Position numbers and translations under genes: made by a program. 64,000 bases of DNA from positions 13,123,255 to 13,187,254 of the forward strand of contig JAJEKV010000011.1 in assembly GCA_021234155.1 (NCBI GenBank), given 5' to 3'. Source of the stretch: Isoetes taiwanensis (lineage: Eukaryota > Streptophyta > Lycopodiopsida > Isoetales > Isoetaceae). Shown here piece after piece: positions 54,560 to 64,000 of the stretch. Within the stretch, counting starts at the first letter, position 1. Every line of letters begins with the position of its first letter. Below the pieces are notes generated by a model. The model worked only from the letters and a program-made list of their open reading frames with translations, was not told where the DNA came from and did not search any database.

Positions 54560-55470
54560 GGAAACTAAAACTTGCAGTTTATGGTTCAAAACAAGCATCT
54601 AGAAAATGGTAAAGATGCATGGATAAATATTTAAGAGACATGCAAGGTAACTTTTGCATTATTGCTTTATATATAGATGATTGCATAATGGCAGTAAACT
54701 GTGTGTGGTGTTTAGTTAAATGCAAAGAAATTCTAAAGCAAAAGTTTAAAATGACTAATCTTGAAGAAGTAAAACAGTTTCTGGATATTGAAATAAGTCG
54801 AGATAAGAAAATGAGAGTGCTTAAGCCATATCAAACAAGAAACATAGAGAATATGATAAAAAGATTTGGGCTAGAAAATGCAAAGACAATGAATTCTCCT
54901 CTTGTACCAAGATATAAAATTTCAGCTGAATTATGTCCTCGTCAAATCATAAAAAGAAGGAAATGGAGAACATATGATTTGGATGAAACCGAATCACACG
55001 CTCCAGACCTGATGGTTAATCGTCACAGTGTCAGAGGCTGATTGGGCAGGAGATTCAGATGCTAGAAGATCCACTCTGATTATGCTTTGGTTTTTGCAGG
55101 AAGTATAATATCATGGAGAAGCAAAACACAATCATCTGTCGCTATGTCATCTGTAGATGCAAAATGTTTTGCATCTTTACTACCTGCTAAAGAAATAGTA
55201 TGGGTAACAAGACTGCTAAGTGAAATAGGTATACTTCAAATTAATCCTACAGTTCTTCTAATTGATAGCTTGAGTTGAATTCTTATAGCAAGAAATTCCC
55301 CGCGTCATGAAAGAACAAAATAGATTGAGTTGCATATTCACTTTATAGGAGATCTTATTACTAGAAATAAGATTGTTATGCAATATGTAGAGACCTCATA
55401 TCAACAACATATTTTCTTACTAAAGCCATGACACATGGAAGCTTATGTTATTCAAACACATACTTGGTAA
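54560..55470 (+). pseudogene. Ty1/Copia retrotransposon RT-RNase H relic
   Basis: Order of blocks: KLAVYG.KQAS (about 54570), LYIDDCIMA (YIDD catalytic box, 54670-54693), FKMTNLEEVKQFLDIEISRD, IKRFGLENAKTMNSPL. Next, in another frame, ADWAGDSDARRST (RNase H, near 55037), then SIISWRSKTQSSVAMSSVDA and KEIVWVTRLLSEIG, with a degenerate HERTKHI/FTKAMTHG tail near 55300-55430. Frame changes and stops make it dead. LTRs and the gag, protease and integrase regions were not found; the left end is lost near 54550. Confidence 0.85.
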
Positions 55471-55559
55471 TAGTTGATTTGGCATATGAAGGGGAAGTGC
55501 TAGTTATGTCATTCCATATTAAAAGATCTAGGATGTAGAGAAATTACTAGGGTCCTAGG

Positions 55560-55995
55560 GTCAATTGATTTCTCTCAAAGTGGGATAATGACATCAGCCC
55601 ACTCTGTTCATGTGGGAAGCTGAAAAGGAGTTCATAGAGCATTGCTAGGTGGAACGTGAGATGCTGCAAGTAGTATGGGCATGGAGTCTGAATATTTTTG
55701 AATACCCTTTAGGAACCAAGGAATTGAGGTTGGGAATTCTTCCTTTGGTATGAAGCCCCATAAAGAGGAAGGCCTTTCATATGGCAAGGGCCTGGACATT
55801 ATGGTCAATATGGGAAAGGAGGAATGCCCTAATCTTTGATGAGGATCAGGAGAAATACATATGATCAAATCAAGTATGCCATGTGAAACTTGAAAGATTA
55901 AATAAATGTAGGCTTATGCTTGAGAGCGAAGAAGCTGTAAAAATAGAAATATGGAGTACCTACCTAAATCTGCTCTAAGTTAATAAAAAGAATTG
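55560..55995 (+). pseudogene. L1-like LINE ORF2 C-terminal relic
   Basis: The plus strand reads EFIEHC, QVVWAWSLNIF, then MARAWTLWSIWERRNALIFD and EDQEKY before a stop. This equals the end of the zf-RVT motif and the C-terminal tail seen intact at 17660-17890 (IEHCFFLC ... AWIIWFIWKRRNLLIF). Stops and indels are present. It ends with AATAAAAAG near 55984, plausibly the element 3' end. Confidence 0.6.
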
Positions 55996-56336
55996 TGCAA
56001 GATGAAGCCATGTAGCCATCCCCATTTCATTTTGGCGGATGGATGCACCCCTGCCATGTGGCTTTGTACCTTTTTGGATTGCCCCTTGTTAAGGGGCAAT
56101 TCGTCAGAGAGAGGGTGTGTTTAAGCATCTTTAGGCATATTTTAGGCATATCTCATGATCTAACAACTATAATTACTAGTTCTTTTTCTGGTAGTGAAAA
56201 ACTTTTTTATATCTTTTATGTGCTCATCGATATAAAATTTTTGGGCTTTTGGGATGCCAGAAAAATTTCACGTGTACTGGAAACTCAAGTTGCCCTAATT
56301 TCTAATTTCTAATTTCAACCTTAAGAAAACAATTGT

Positions 56337-56570
56337 CACTACAAGAGAATAAGCGTTCTGCGTCAGCAAAATCGTCAGATAGTCTTCACAAAACAGACAA
56401 TTGTCCAGACCCTACTACCTGACGATTTATCTGACGGTTTTTATCTGACGATATAACGTCAGACAATTCGTCAAAAAAATCGTCAACTCTCTGACGATTA
56501 AGCGTCAAGAAAATCGTCAGAAAAAACGTCAGGGTTCGTCAACAAAATCGTCAGACTTGTTTGTCATCAA
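56337..56570 (+). mobile_element. CACTA (En/Spm-type) transposon left terminus
   Basis: Begins CACTACAAGAGAATAAGCG, a canonical plant CACTA end. The next 220 bp is packed with the sub-terminal motif (A)TCGTCAG / CTGACGAT in both orientations, more than twelve copies, the type of array bound by TNPA-like proteins. The opposite terminus (..CTTGTAGTG) and a transposase gene were not found in the window. Confidence 0.75.
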
Positions 56571-57887
56571 AATGACCATGAGGACCGCATGATCTCTTGT
56601 CTTGGCTTGCCAAAATAGCTCTTCTGTGCTCTATTCTTGCCATTTGGCGACCATTCTTTTTTCCCCGGGGGATGCACTTAGTCATAAGAGGGTATGGACG
56701 TCTGCGTTTGAAGGGTGGCCAAAAACATCCCTAGTATACTGATCTTTGGAAGCTAATTTAACCCCTAAAGTATGTATTTTGCCCCAGATAATGGTGAAAA
56801 AATCCCCTAATAGTAAGTATGCAAATACGAAATGGTCAAAAGAACCCTCCTTTAATGCACGCACATGTCCCGTACTGCAAACAATACTGAATTCCCCAGG
56901 CTTTTTTCTTCCCTGTTGTGGCGCTCTCAATTGCTAATATAAATTGGCTACTTAGCTGTGAGAGAGGAGTACAGGATTTTACGACTTATCACAGGGCATT
57001 AGCGTCACAGGTGGTGCCTTTTTTGATATGTTTTATGGCAGTTCTATTGCAGTTCAGATACAAAACCGAGATTGTTCTAGTTTATGTGACACTTATGATT
57101 GGGAGCTTGGGGATTGACCTGATAAACGAGTCTGGAGGTATGCATATATTCAGAACTTTTTCAGCATTATAGCAAAACTGTCAGACATAGTGGCACTAAG
57201 CTGCATCTGATGAAAGGGATGTGGTCTCTGATTCCAAAAGTAGCTTTTTCTTTAAAAGTCTGTCATGTGGAGGTTTAGAATTAGCAGACGAAACAGTCTT
57301 TGTGAGTTGAAAATAGTAAAAAGTCTTGTATTGAAATGGATTACTTATACCATTATTTGATAAATAATGCCATAAGCCCTTCGTTTAGGAGGAATAAGCA
57401 AACCAGACCAGTCACATAACAATGCAATTCATGTGAACTATGCCAGGGATTCTCTGATGGGACTAAGCACATAGAAAGACAAGGGTTTCTCCAAAATGGC
57501 TATTAAATTCCAAGCAAAAATAGTTGAAGTTACCTAAAGTTAGATGAAATTCATTGCCTTCAGATGGCTTGCTGGCTAAATCTGCTCCTTTGCTTAGTTT
57601 CCATTTAAATTAGAAAAGCTGAATTTAATGGACTAGCTCCACTGATGGATGGGCTTCAATATCCTTTGAGCTTCATTATGTTGATGCTATATTTCTGGCC
57701 AGAATAATTTGCTTTAGCCTATGTGGCTGTGTAATCCAAAGTTGGAAGGGACCCCTAAAAGTTATTTCATTTAAGCAAGTAGAGCAGTGAAAGTCTTATG
57801 TCTTACCTTCTTAATCATTTGAGTGGATCATTATTTGATGTGGATTGTGGAGATTGCACTCATAGAGTGTGGATGACAATGCGAGTG
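56571..57887. other. stretch without recognisable genes
   Basis: A plus-strand frame at 56918-57172 (84 codons) has hydrophobic segments but no recognisable motif. Nothing else identified. It could in part be the interior of the CACTA element starting at 56337. Confidence 0.4.
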
Positions 57888-58325
57888 CGTAACATTCCTA
57901 ACCGACATGCCCTTAGCCAATTGGGCAAAATCATCTAGACGTTTTATGAGTAGTCGATTCTACCCATTTATGCCACACGACACCAAGATCTACACGAAGC
58001 GGCTCCCATGGGTCCGTTACAATCTCTCCCACTAGAACTATGCTCGTCCTCAAGCATCACAAACCATAGACCATAGAATCCCATGGTGTCCAAGACCAAG
58101 TCATGACCTACCGTCCAACGGCATTTCAGGTCATACTTGCCCCCATTAAGACTCGAACTCGAGCCTGCTCTGATACTAAATGTAACGTTCTTAACTGACA
58201 TGCCCTTAACCAACTGGGCAAAATCCTCTAAATGTTTATGAGTAGTCGCTTCTACCCATTTATGCCGGTGTCTCAGGAATGCGACACACAGATCTACTCA
58301 AACAGTCTCCCATGGGTCCGTTACA
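57888..58325 (-). mobile_element. TRIM (miniature LTR retrotransposon), complete copy
   Basis: Minus orientation. LTRs of about 134 bp (57888-58021) and 145 bp (58181-58325) start TGTAACGGACCCATGGGAG and end GTTACA. Between them is a 159-bp internal part with a primer-binding site TAGTATCAGAGC (complementary to initiator tRNA-Met, one mismatch) two bases inside the LTR, and a purine tract AGTGGGAGAGAT beside the other LTR. No coding sequence, as expected for TRIMs. No target duplication: a further internal segment continues directly at 58326, so the copies form an LTR-internal-LTR-internal chain. Confidence 0.75.
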
Positions 58326-58435
58326 ATCTCTCCCACTTAGAACTATGCTCGTCCTCGAGCATCACAAGACTTAACCTTGGTAACCACTCAGTCAGTGGTA
58401 TACTGGTTAAGTCTTGTGATGCTCAAGGTTCGAGT
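58326..58435. repeat. TRIM internal fragment with foldback and tRNA-like segment
   Basis: 58326-58368 is TRIM internal sequence. GAGCATCACAAGACTTAACC (58358-58377) is followed by its near-complement GGTTAAGTCTTGTGATGCTC (58405-58424), making a hairpin. GGTTCGAGTCT (58428-58438) resembles a Pol III B box. Confidence 0.5.
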
Positions 58436-59031
58436 CTCCCATAGGTCCATTACAATCTCTCCCACTAGAACTATGCTCGTCCTTGAGCATCACAAACCTG
58501 TTGAATTTAGCCTTTATGTTGAAAAGGGGAAGACGTGTACACGTGTCCTATTACTGGAAAGCGGTGTATTACCTGCAACAATAGTAACAAGTGAAGGCAA
58601 GAGACGGTGCAGACGAACAGTGAAAAAGGGCAAAGGAACAGATCAGGGACATTGAAGCGGCAGAGTGGCGTCTGGGAGCCGGCAAGATCAAGTGAAGCGG
58701 GAATCGATAGAGGAGGTGACGGAGGGAACGAGGTGGAGAGGTCTGTCTTGGGTTCAAATCCCAGGCTCTATTTTCTATCAAAACCATAGACCATAGACTC
58801 CCATGGTGTCTAAGACCAAGTCATGACCTACCGTCCAACGATATTTCGGGTCATACTTGCCCCCATTGAGACTCGAACCCGAGCCCTGCTCTGATACCAA
58901 CCGACATGCCCTTAACCAGCTGGGCAAAACCGTCTAGACGTTTATGAGTAGCCGCTTCTATCCATTTATGCTGGTGTCTCGGGAACGCGACACCCAAATC
59001 TACTCGAGCGAGCTCCCATGGGTCCATTACA
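58436..59031 (-). mobile_element. second TRIM copy, interrupted
   Basis: LTR end (58436-58454), internal part (58455-58498, then 58781-58887), a perfect primer-binding site TGGTATCAGAGC (58888-58899), and a second LTR (58900-59031) lacking its first about 13 bp next to the binding site. The internal part is split by an insertion at 58499-58780. Confidence 0.7.
58499..58780. mobile_element. candidate solo LTR or small insertion in the TRIM
   Basis: A 282-bp sequence starting TGTTGA and ending CTATCA, flanked on both sides by the 5-bp AAACC (58494-58498 and 58781-58785). The uninterrupted TRIM copy at 58021-58180 shows the empty site (CACAAACCATAG). TG..CA ends plus a 5-bp duplication fit a solo LTR. 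No partner LTR is in the window. Confidence 0.6.
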
Positions 59032-59166
59032 GAGTGGATGGCAGGCGTATGCACATAGTTCTAGACTTTGAAGGAATTAGGAGCCTTGAGCTTAGTGGAG
59101 AAGATGTACTATTATCCATATCTACATGACAAAACCCATGGAAATATCAAGGGAAAGACATATGTA

Positions 59167-59282
59167 TTGGGGAATGCCATAGGGGATCCCTTTTCGGTTT
59201 GGAAAGGGGGGCCCCCGACCGGCGTTAGCTGGGAAGGGGTCCCTTCCAAACCGGAAAGGGGGACCCTATGGCATTCCCCAAA
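59167..59282. repeat. hairpin-forming inverted repeat H3
   Basis: Arms of about 42 bp (59167-59209 and 59241-59282): TTGGGGAATGCCATAGGGGA ... TTTCGGTTTGGAAAGGGG against CCCTTCCAAACCGGAAAGGG ... CCCTATGGCATTCCCCAA, with a loop of about 31 nt. A few mismatches only. Confidence 0.75.
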
Positions 59283-59559
59283 ATGGAAGTTGGGTCGTCT
59301 AAACTTTTGTTCTTTTTGTCTTTTGTTGGGTCACTCATTTTCGATTCCGTTTCATTTTTGAACCCCAAATTCCATTCTGGCACATGGCATCATCAAATTA
59401 AACTTCAAACAAAAATGGAGACCCAACTTCCATTTTGTATGGAAATTGACATTTTGGACCGCAAATATGCTTGGGGTAAATTGAAAAAGCTGAAATGTGA
59501 TATGCTCTAGGAGTTCGGCCGAAGACATATCCATTGGGGATGGTATCATTACTATCTAT

Positions 59560-62440
59560 CTATCGGTGGCAGCCCCTTCTTTGTGGCGGCATGCTACTTC
59601 CCACATGCTGAGAGCAACTTCTATCACATCCACTCGGATGTGGACAGGCTGCAGCCCTATGTCGATCTATATGATGACATATAGCAGCATGTTGCTTGGA
59701 GACTTTATCGCACGCACAGGGGCCGTGCAGATCCCTAAATTTGAACATCTTGCAGAGATGTGTTGCAGCTGGACCCCGCAGAGGTGGCTTGGCCAAGGAC
59801 ATCAGATGACAGCTAGGTGACATGCTATGGTAGGCAGTTGTTGTTGCTAGGCAGTATCTTTGATTTGGTCATTTGCAATGGGCTAGCACAGTAGCCGTCT
59901 TCCAGCCGTTGCACTTGTAGACAGGAGAACCAAGGAGGTGGCACTAGTGTGGTGGATTATGTACTGGCAGAAGAGCAAGATATGCATTTGATTACCCATT
60001 TCAGCATTGGAATAGACAGTCGTGACGAGGAAATAGACTTAGACCACCAGCTCCTGTTCCTGCATATAGACTGGTAGGCCACCCGCCCGACCATTGCCTC
60101 AGTACCCCATGTGCCCCTGCGGCGCCTGGATTATGACCGTGCAGAGAACTATGCCCAGATGCGTGAGCATGACCTAGAGAGAACACTGTGGCTTCCCACA
60201 TTTCAACAGCAGCAGACTGCCCAGCTGACTCAGCTCCTTCTGACAGCCGGTGACAAGGGAGAGGCTGCTCACAGAGGCCCTCGGGAGCTACCACCTTCCC
60301 CTGCAACCGCTGGTTTGATGATGAATATAGGGAGATGAAACACTTCGACAAGTCATTGACCCCACCATCCGCCCACAGGCCATCAGTCAATATCGCTCTT
60401 TCCTCAAGACCAAGAAAGCTAGATACCTCGCAAAACACTAGCAACAGATGTTCAACCTCCTGGATCGTCACCCCAGAACATTTTGGAGAAGGGTATTGAG
60501 CAAGCCTGCACAGCCCATAAGAAACATCACCTTGAAGCAATGGGTACAATACTTACAACAGCTTTATGATCCATTGAAGGGTCGGGCAGCAGTACCTCCG
60601 CAGATGGGCCTAGCACTTATCATTACAGAGAGGGATGTCATAATGGGACTACAATATCTCGCTAATGGGAAGACAGCAGATTTGGATGACATGCAAGCAG
60701 AACTTCTCAAATGGGCTGGGCCCCCAATGGTAAATGTCCTCACAGCACTATTCAATAAGGCATTGCAAGAAGGCTTCCCCCAGTAGTGGACTACTAGTAG
60801 AGTTATGCGCATATACAAGGCAGGTGACCCTCACTGCCCAGCCAACTATCGCACTATCATGGTCATCTCTCTCTTTGCAAAACTGTTGGCTGGCATCCTC
60901 GAGCAGCAGCTGACGATATGGTCAGAGGACGCAGAGGTGCGGGCTCCGACACAGGCAGGCTTCCGACCCAGACGTTCCACCATTGATCACATCTTCACTC
61001 TACAAATACTAATTAAAGATAGCAGGAATCGCCGACAAAACTTGTATTGTTGTTTCGTGGATTTTGCAAAGGCTTTCGACGCATTACCTCGAGACAAGTT
61101 GTGGAACAGATTGAGACAACTGGGGACCCCCATCGACTTGCAAAATGCAATATATAGGCTATATGAGGCATGCTTAGGCCATCTCACACCGTCAGGGCAG
61201 CCTGTCGTCAGTAGTATTGGAGTGTGCCAGGGTTGCCCTCTCTCCCCGACACTCTTTGTCCTATACATTGATCAGCTGGAAGATTGGCTTGCTGAGCATG
61301 GAGGAGGGAACACTCAACTTATGCACCACATTATTCGGCAACTCATATATGTTGACAACATTGACCTTCTAGCCTATACCCCAGAAGACATGCAACGACA
61401 CTAGGATGCTCTAGACACTTTCTGTCAATTCACTGGCATGAGAGTTAACTTGGCCAAAACTAGAGTGCTTCTAGTTCCATCACCCCGTCAGCCAAGGCTC
61501 CCCTCATTCACTTACCAGGGACAAGATGTAGAGGTAGCTTCGTTCTATAAGTATTTAGGGATCGAGTTTTCTACTACCACGCACTGGGATGTTTCCATCA
61601 AGTTGCATGTCATAGCAGGTTGGAAAGCACTATATGCCATGCAGAGCAATAGCCACAAGGCAGAGTTGTATACCGGGAGCCATCAGTCACACCTGTTCAG
61701 GGCCTTAGTCGAGTTGGTTCTCTTGTACGGGGCAGAGGTGTGGGGTTCAGTGATATCCCTCACCACCTGGAATGACCTGGAGCAGGTACAGAAGGCCTTC
61801 TTAGCACGGGCACTTGGGGTGAAATCTACAGTTCCATATCAGATCTTGCTCCAAGAGACGGGTTTTCTACCCCTTCAAGGGCTGCACTAGAATGCTATAT
61901 CATTTACTTTCAGAAGGTAGTTGGTATGGGTGATGCTCGATTGCCCAACCTTGCACTCGCAGTAGCAATGGGTCCACATCGCCTCAAAGCCTGCTGGAAG
62001 GACAAGCAAGCTCAGTGGTTCTCACGTTGGAATGTGCAGGCACACAGATGCGGACAGGTGCGGACAAAGGAGGAGCACAATGCATTGCGGCAGTATCTAG
62101 ATGGTAGCTTCCTTGCCAAGCTCTGGGATGCAAATGACTTGTTGCATGTTAAAATGGCACACTACAAGCAGCAAGTCAACCCCATGCTCACAAGAGGCCC
62201 ACAGCACTACTTGCGCATTCATTTGCCCATGAAGAAATGCAGAGTGATAGCTTCCATTTGCACGGGTGCACACCGCCTCTGCATTGAGACATGGCGATGG
62301 ACTCGGGAGCCATGTGAGGACAAGATCTATCAGTGTTGCCAACAAGGCATCATTGAGGATGAATGTCATGCCCTTCAGGCCTGCCCAGCATTCGATCATA
62401 CCCAGGCATTGTATGTTCAGTTAATTGTGCCTCATTAGCC
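59560..62440 (+). pseudogene. LINE C ORF2: endonuclease end / reverse transcriptase (broken)
   Basis: The endonuclease remnant reads AACYFPHAESNFYHIHSDVD, then GDFIARTG. The RT part is the best preserved of the three copies: LQYLANGKTADLDDMQAELL, YKAGDPHCPANYRTIMVISL, TQAGFRPRRSTIDHIFTLQI, CCFVDFAKAFDALPRDKLW, GVCQGCPLSPTLFVLYIDQL, LIYVDNIDLLAY, MRVNLAKTRVLLVPS, YKYLGIEFSTT, then LLQETGFLPLQ and the zinc-like CCQQGIIEDECHALQACPAF. The catalytic YADD reads YVDN (61348-61359). TAG stops at about 60784 and 61402 fall at positions coding in relatives. It shows that the RT begins with GVRQGCPLSP-type blocks. Confidence 0.85.
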
Positions 62441-62734
62441 CCTGCATGAGCTGTTGAACACGGCCTCTGTGGGCTTGTTGGGATCATACCTCCAGGAGGT
62501 TATGGATGCACGGACTCAGTTGTGTCCTTCAGTACAACATTGAATTGTCATATACGATTGTACAGTATACCAACATCCTTATTACTGCTAAGGTTTTTCC
62601 CTCGAAAACCCTTCGGGGCCGGGGTTTTTTTTAGACAGTAATAAGCTTGATGCTCTCTCCTTGTTTGGGTCCCATAGGCCAGTTGGTCTCCGTGGACGAT
62701 AAAAACATATTCTATTCTATTCTATTCTATTCTA
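59560..62734 (+). mobile_element. LINE copy C, 5'-truncated
   Basis: Third copy of the family at 5135 and 31239, here on the plus strand and starting inside the endonuclease domain. It has a full 3' UTR with the stem-loop (62560-62650), the shared CCCATAGGCCAGTTGGTCTC CGTGGACGATAAAAA segment, and a tail of five ATTCT units (62709-62734) instead of CCTT. No target-site duplication recognised. Confidence 0.88.
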
Positions 62735-63892
62735 GTCCATTATGTCTTGCATGCAGTAACAACCAATAACATCACTAAGTATTATGGATGAATCATTTAC
62801 GACACTAGTTACTTATGAAGTTGAACTATAGAGAAGTCCTTAGTCATCCCATCATTATCTATGTTGTATCTACTCATAACACATCACAACAGTGTATAGA
62901 AATGTAAATACCACTTCCTATGCATCTTCTTGAAACTTTGAGAGGTGCTGATGTACATGGAGTCAAATACACATGGAAAGCAGACAAGGAAAAGCATGTA
63001 AGCACCTATGTTAGGATGAAGAACTTGGTATGATTCAAGTTCTAGAGCATTATATGAGCATATAGACAGCTTTTAGCATACATACAAGGCTAAACACTGT
63101 ATATATGCAAAATTTTATGGATATGGAATGAATTTATCACAATAATATATTTAAATGATGGGCAATTATCCAAGAAAATCAATGGGTCCATTCTTTCAAA
63201 GATGGTTTTTGCCCTTGTCTAGATACGTTGTAAGCAGGCCTTTAAACTTTTCTTATAATTGTGCCAAATTGCATTACTCATTCTAACAACATCTATACAG
63301 TGGAGTTACTATAAGGCAATTTAAAAGTCCATTCCCATTAAATTTAAAGCCATGTTTTAAAGAAACTCCATAATGCAATTTATGAGTCCATTTCCATCAA
63401 ATTTAAAGCCATGTTTTAAACCCAACACCAACCTTTAAAAGGGAAGGGGGTTATACATTGACTACAAGCAGATAACGTGTCGCCCAGGCAATCAAGCAAT
63501 GAGATAGATCCAGAGCCTCGTCTTACAGCTCCTGCAACTCCTTAAAAATGAGTAATGATAAGGAAGAAACAAGACTGTAGTAGAAACACACAAGTAATCT
63601 GTGCAAAAGAGTATCAAAATAAAATGTCCAGGCAAAAGATGCAAAATTCTAGAAAAACGAGAAAGCTCAACAAATTTTGATATTGATTTTTTTTTGTTCC
63701 CAACTATATGTTGTTGATCTTGATTAAGCATACATCACAATAATTCACTAGTTAATTTAAAAGCTATTACTTGCCTTTTATTTCTCCTAAAGAAACCCAT
63801 CACATATAATCAAAATGCATTTTCAATCATATCTACATGTGGGGCAATCCCTAGTGCCTTAGCACCTTGTTTCTCAAAGTATATAAATTCTA
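62735..63892. other. stretch without recognisable genes
   Basis: A 45-bp sequence (TTTAAAGCCATGTTTTAAA with flanks) is repeated at about 63310-63360 and 63370-63420. Nothing coding recognised. Confidence 0.45.
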
Positions 63893-64000
63893 TTTCTGAT
63901 AGATAGGTAGGTAGGTATGTACAGTTTTAATGTCCATGAGAAGACGAAGCTTATGGACATACACCATAGATACCCGGATCGGGAACGTTTTCATCACGTG
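63893..64000 (-). mobile_element. LINE-family 3' end entering from beyond the window
   Basis: On the minus strand the sequence reads GAAAACGTTCCCGATCCGGG, then CCATAAGCTTCGTCTTCTCA, TGGACATTAAAAC, and a tail of CTACCTACCTATC units. This parallels the 3' ends of LINE C and the 44545 copy (GAAAACCCTTCGGGGCCGGG ... TGGACGATAAAAA, then short tandem units). The body would lie to the right of the window. Confidence 0.55.

Noticed and set aside
58707-58771. Possible tRNA gene (ATAGAG...CTCTAT ends, GGGTTCAAATCCC T-arm)
   Set aside because: Only 65 nt, no D-arm A-box and no anticodon arm. It lies inside the 282-bp insertion, so it is chance or a tRNA-derived scrap.
1-64000. CRISPR arrays, bacterial operons, ribosome binding sites
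   Set aside because: No spaced direct-repeat array and no prokaryotic gene organisation. Introns, LINEs and U6 point to a plant nuclear genome.

Overview
This window looks like nuclear DNA of a land plant. The evidence is spliceosomal introns with GT..AG borders, plant gene families (phytosulfokine-receptor-like kinase, MiAMP1-type peptide, lectin receptor kinase, ARG1-like J-protein, PPR), a U6 snRNA copy, plant L1-like LINEs, Copia, TRIM and CACTA elements, and very long gene-poor stretches. Gene density is low and most recognisable coding sequence is broken or embedded in repeats, as in large non-angiosperm genomes (fern, gymnosperm or similar). That placement is an inference, not a demonstration.

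Only two genes look intact. One is a small secreted six-cysteine MiAMP1-type defence peptide on the minus strand (1670-2101, one 114-nt intron). The other is an intronless LRR receptor kinase of the PSKR/PSY1R type on the plus strand (48639-51716, 1025 aa).

Layout. 1-5134: weak exon candidates, the peptide gene, then mostly unrecognised sequence. 5135-10532: LINE copy A (minus), sitting inside an exon of a decayed pyruvate decarboxylase gene (10533-11465). 11466-15440: unrecognised sequence, a PPR relic, and a cluster of palindromic CGCTTACGCG motifs. 15441-16374: a 934-bp palindromic element. 16690-19709: fragments of four or five unrelated genes (exosome RRP41-like, lipoyl E2, DnaJ, ARG1-like DnaJ), with an L1-like LINE inserted in the exosome gene with a target-site duplication. 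20000-24390: dispersed repeats and a 0.9-kb duplicate of the region upstream of the receptor kinase. 24399-26019: beta-hexosaminidase and lectin-kinase fragments joined head to head, bordered by a second palindromic element. 27890-30020: an inverted-repeat element, a hairpin and a degenerate tandem array. 31239-36748: LINE copy B, nearly full length. 38085-41719: two more palindromic elements, one split by an L1-like LINE with a 13-bp target duplication. 42763-47537: tandem duplications, a LINE 3' end, a CACTA-like terminus. 47538-51716: upstream region and the receptor kinase. 53999-59282: U6 pseudogene, Copia and LINE relics, a CACTA terminus, a TRIM cluster with a nested candidate solo LTR, a hairpin. 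59560-62734: LINE copy C (plus). 63893-64000: another LINE 3' end.

The most unusual signal is the palindromic family (P1-P4). In two copies the inverted repeat continues outward past the shared element into about 100-190 bp of sequence unique to that locus. A second notable signal is a LINE family whose ORF1 resembles animal/algal L1 ORF1p and whose reverse transcriptase is unlike plant L1. It ends in short tandem repeats and carries a 3' stem-loop that one copy lacks.
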